NCBI GenBank assembly: GCA_024516155.1
Contig: JAJJXM010000078.1
Coordinates: 124,001 to 188,000 of the forward strand
Reading direction: 5' to 3'
DNA length: 64,000 bases
Origin: Pyronema omphalodes
Lineage: Eukaryota; Ascomycota; Pezizomycetes; Pezizales; Pyronemataceae
The notes under the pieces were generated by a model. It made no database searches, was not told where the DNA came from, and was given only the letters and a program-made list of their open reading frames with translations. Shown piece after piece: positions 61,156-64,000 of the stretch (positions are counted from its first letter, which is position 1; each line of letters starts with the position of its first letter). The translations under genes and the position numbers were made by a program.

Positions 61156-64000
61156 CCAGCCCCTGCCTCGTCTTTCGTTTCATCTCAGGAAATCGTTTAT
61201 GTATCCGCTAGTTCTTTGTCAAGTAAACAAGAAAACGAATTGGATGGGAATCATTTGGTCGTGCCATGTACACTAACTGAACACAATACCAAGATCGATA
61301 CTCATGCTCTCGTAGACTGCGGATGCACAGGAATTTCCTTCATGAACGAAGACTTCGCACGCCAACACAACTTCCCCCGTTATCAATTGAAAAACCCCAA
61401 AATGGTCGAAGTAATTGATGGACGACCTATCTCATCAGGAGACATCACCGAATACGTTGAAGTCGAATGTACAATAGGAGACCATCATGAATTACTAACT
61501 GCCTACGTTACTCGGCTTGGTCATTATCCCCTCGTTTTAGGAATCCCATGGCTTCGTAAACACGATGTTACAATAAACTTCGCCGATAACGATATCAAAT
61601 TCTCATCACCGAACTGCCTCCCCCACCGAACCACGTTAACACCCACCCCTGTTAAGGGTATTGCTCCGAAACAACAGAATAAGATCTGTGCCATTTCAGC
61701 TACGACGTTTCGGCGAATTGTAAACAATGCCAACAACCGTTACGGAAAAGTCGAACAATTCTCCTTATCTTTGAATGAAATCACCACAGCTCTTCAACCA
61801 GAGAAAGAGGAACCGGATCTTAAGACTATTGTACCACCCGAATATCACCAGTACTTGGGAATCTTCGAAAAAGTCAACGCCGATAAGTTACCGCCCCATC
61901 GACCGTCGGATCACAAGATATCACTCGTCGATGGTTTTCAGCCTCCCTTCGGTCCTCTTTACTCCCTATCACGTCCAGAGTTGGAGGAATTGAAACGTTG
62001 GTTAGATGAGAACCTTACCAAAGGTTTCATCCGTGCTTCCTCGTCCCCAGCGGCCGCTCCCATTCTTTTCGTAAAGAAAGGCGATGGTTCACTACGTTTG
62101 GTGGTCGATTATCGTGGAATCAACGCCGGAACGATCAAGAATCGCTACCCTCTTCCCCTAATGCAGGATACCTTAATGAACCTTTCAAGAGCTAAGTGGT
62201 TCACTAAGCTCGACATTAGGGGGGCGTATAACTTAATACGTATGGCAAATGGGGAAGAATGGAAAACCGCTTTTCGTACCCGGTACGGATTATTCGAATC
62301 ATTGGTCATGCCCTTCGGCCTTACCAATGCCCCTGCTACGTTTCAGAACTTCATTAACGACGTATTGGCACCTTACCTTGATCGATTCTGCACTGCCTAT
62401 TTGGATGACACCCTGATCTATTCGGATAATCTCGAAGAACATAAACAACATGTTAAATTGATTCTCGAAGCATTCGAAAAAGCAGGGTTACATCTCAAAC
62501 CAGAGAAATGCGAGTTCCACCAGAAGGAAGTAAAGTACTTAGGACTCATCATTAGTACAGAAGGTATAAAGATGGATCCTGAGAAGATTACTGCAGTTCG
62601 AGATTGGGAACCTCCCCGGAATCTCAAAGGTGTTAGAGCGTTTTTGGGATTTGCAAACTTCTATCGACGTTTCGTTAAAAACTATTCAAAAATAGTCCAA
62701 CCTCTTACGTTACTCACACGTAAAGGAGTTCCTTTCGTCTGGTCAGAATCCCAACAACAGGCCTTTGAGGAATTGAAATCAACATTTACATCCGCCCCCG
62801 TTTTGGCTCGTTTCGACCCAGACCGGGATGTTATTGTCGAAACCGATGCTTCTGATTATGTCTCCGCCGGAGTTCTTTCTCAATATGATGATGAAGGAAT
62901 CTTACATCCTATTGCTTACTTCTCAAAGAAACATTCCCCCGCTGAATGTAATTATGAGATATACGATAAAGAACTCATGGCTATTGTCCGGGCCTTCGAG
63001 GAATGGCGTCCCGAACTGCAATCTGTTATTAACCCCATCCGAGTACTGTCAGATCACAAGAATCTGGAATATTTCACTTCGACAAAGCTCTTGAACCGCC
63101 GTCAAGCCCGTTGGTCCCAGTTCTTGTCTCAGTTTAATTTTAAGATTGTTTACCGCCCCGGTACCGCAGGCGGTAAACCAGACGCACTGACTCGTCGATC
63201 CGGAGATCTGCCTAAAGAGGGGGATGAACGCTCCCTAGAGAACCACACAACGATCATTAAGCCAGAGAATATCCTTCACGCTGCGGCTGTTACCCCCAGT
63301 AATCAACAAACAATAACGAATTCGCAACAAACCGTAATACCGGACCCACAACAAACAAACCCCACCTTATCCCAGCTCTTCACGGAAGCCTACGAGAAAG
63401 ACCCATTCCCCATTAAGGTTATTGAAATGCTAAACAATAACACTCGTTATTGTAAAGACATTACACTAGCTGAATGTACAGTAAACAATAACCGTTTATT
63501 CTACCGGGGATGTTTATGGGTCCCGAATTACGAACCCCTACGATTACACCTAATGCAACAACACCACGACTCTCCTACGGCTGGACACCCAGGTAGATCT
63601 AAAACATTAGAATACCTCTCAAGAACCTATACGTGGCCCCAGATGAGGACAGACGTGGAAAGGTATATTCGAAATTGTCATACCTGCCAACGTTCGAAAC
63701 CTACCAGACATGCCCCGTTTGGTATTCTACGTCCACTACCTATTCCAGAAAGACCCTGGCAGGACATATCAATGGACTTCGTAACAGGATTACCGTGGTC
63801 CAATGGGTGTGATGCAATTTGGGTAGTTGTGGATAGATTAACCAAAGAACGACATCTGATTGCCTGTCGAACAGACATCGACGCAAAGGAATTATCGTCT
63901 TTGTTTATTACCCACATCTTTCGATTGCATGGACTCCCTCTTACCATTATCTCTGATCGAGGACCTCAATTCGCTGCTTTGTTTTGGAAGAATCTCTGTC
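61112..64000 (+). CDS. pol: C3 Pol, cut by window edge
   Basis: Open from the gag overlap to the window end. The protease has DCGCTG, RT has DIRGAYN and YLDDTLIY, RNase H has VETDASDYVSAGVLSQ, the integrase finger is HHDSPTAGHPG...CHTCQRSK, and the core runs to SDRGPQFAALFW. Because there is no stop in the window the frame is only visible by direct translation. The third core Glu and the chromodomain would lie just beyond. Confidence 0.9.

Larger units (their letters stand above)
58622..64000 (+). mobile_element. Ty3/gypsy C3, 5' part, runs off window
   Basis: 5' LTR 58,622-59,761 (1,140 bp), leader ORF, gag, frameshift site and pol through most of the integrase. No stop or indel was noticed: the distance from the gag stop to the SDRG motif equals that in C1 exactly (2,822 nt). 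It is inserted in C2 gag and may be the best-preserved C copy. Confidence 0.93.

Overview
The window looks like transposon-dense chromosomal DNA of a filamentous ascomycete (Pezizomycotina). Two things point there. The few host-type genes are fungal: an intron-containing C2H2 zinc-finger/ankyrin protein, and the N-terminal exon of a STAND/ankyrin-type protein starting MDPLSIAAAVAGF. The right two thirds consist of fungal Ty3/gypsy chromoviruses. A repeat-rich Pezizomycete is my guess, but nothing in the sequence fixes the species.

Positions 1-20,100 are gene-poor. They hold a truncated paralogue of the zinc-finger/ankyrin gene at the left edge, the full three-exon copy at 11,777-13,787 (minus strand, ankyrin tail cut by an in-frame TAG), and a STAND-type exon fragment at 7,598-7,936. 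They also hold an 813-bp hAT-like non-autonomous element with an 8-bp target duplication, three families of dispersed repeats, and several minisatellites (34 bp, 9 bp, and a palindromic TGTTTAGYTAAACA satellite). A Ty1/copia remnant (158-bp LTR, half-tRNA-type primer site, gag fragment) lies at 20,130-20,801.

Positions ~20,800-64,000 are one nest of Ty3/gypsy elements. The base is an old minus-strand element, B (RT-RNase H 47,464-48,503; integrase-chromodomain 31,383-32,990; a third ORF split between 30,970-31,383 and 21,512-22,165). Element A1 (22,166-30,964, TSD GCCGG) sits inside B's third ORF. A solo LTR (A', TSD ATATG) split B at its RNase H end. C1 (33,255-47,035) then entered A', and D1 (38,690-45,045, TSD CGGAC, LTRs identical by eye) entered C1. 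On the other side D2 entered B's RT and C2 entered D2. C2 was hit three times: a solo C LTR inside its own LTR (TSD GTAGC), a solo A-type LTR in pol (TSD GTAAT), and C3 in gag. C3 runs off the window.

The most interesting system is the expression and priming logic shared by families A, C and D. Each has a -1 frameshift heptamer (GGATTTT, GGGAAAA, GGGAAAT) at the gag stop, then a 5-6 nt spacer and a stem-loop. Each has a 9-12 nt segment starting exactly 2 nt inside the 5' LTR that is perfectly complementary to an LTR segment downstream of the TATA box, as expected for Tf1-type self-primed reverse transcription. C and D also carry a short ORF ending 3-9 nt before gag with a shared IAxQLxxEY motif. 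Element B has a third ORF that overlaps the pol stop as TAATG and encodes a Cys-rich, tail-anchored protein. The C-family LTR is packed with TTAGGG, CACGTG and GATAAG motifs.
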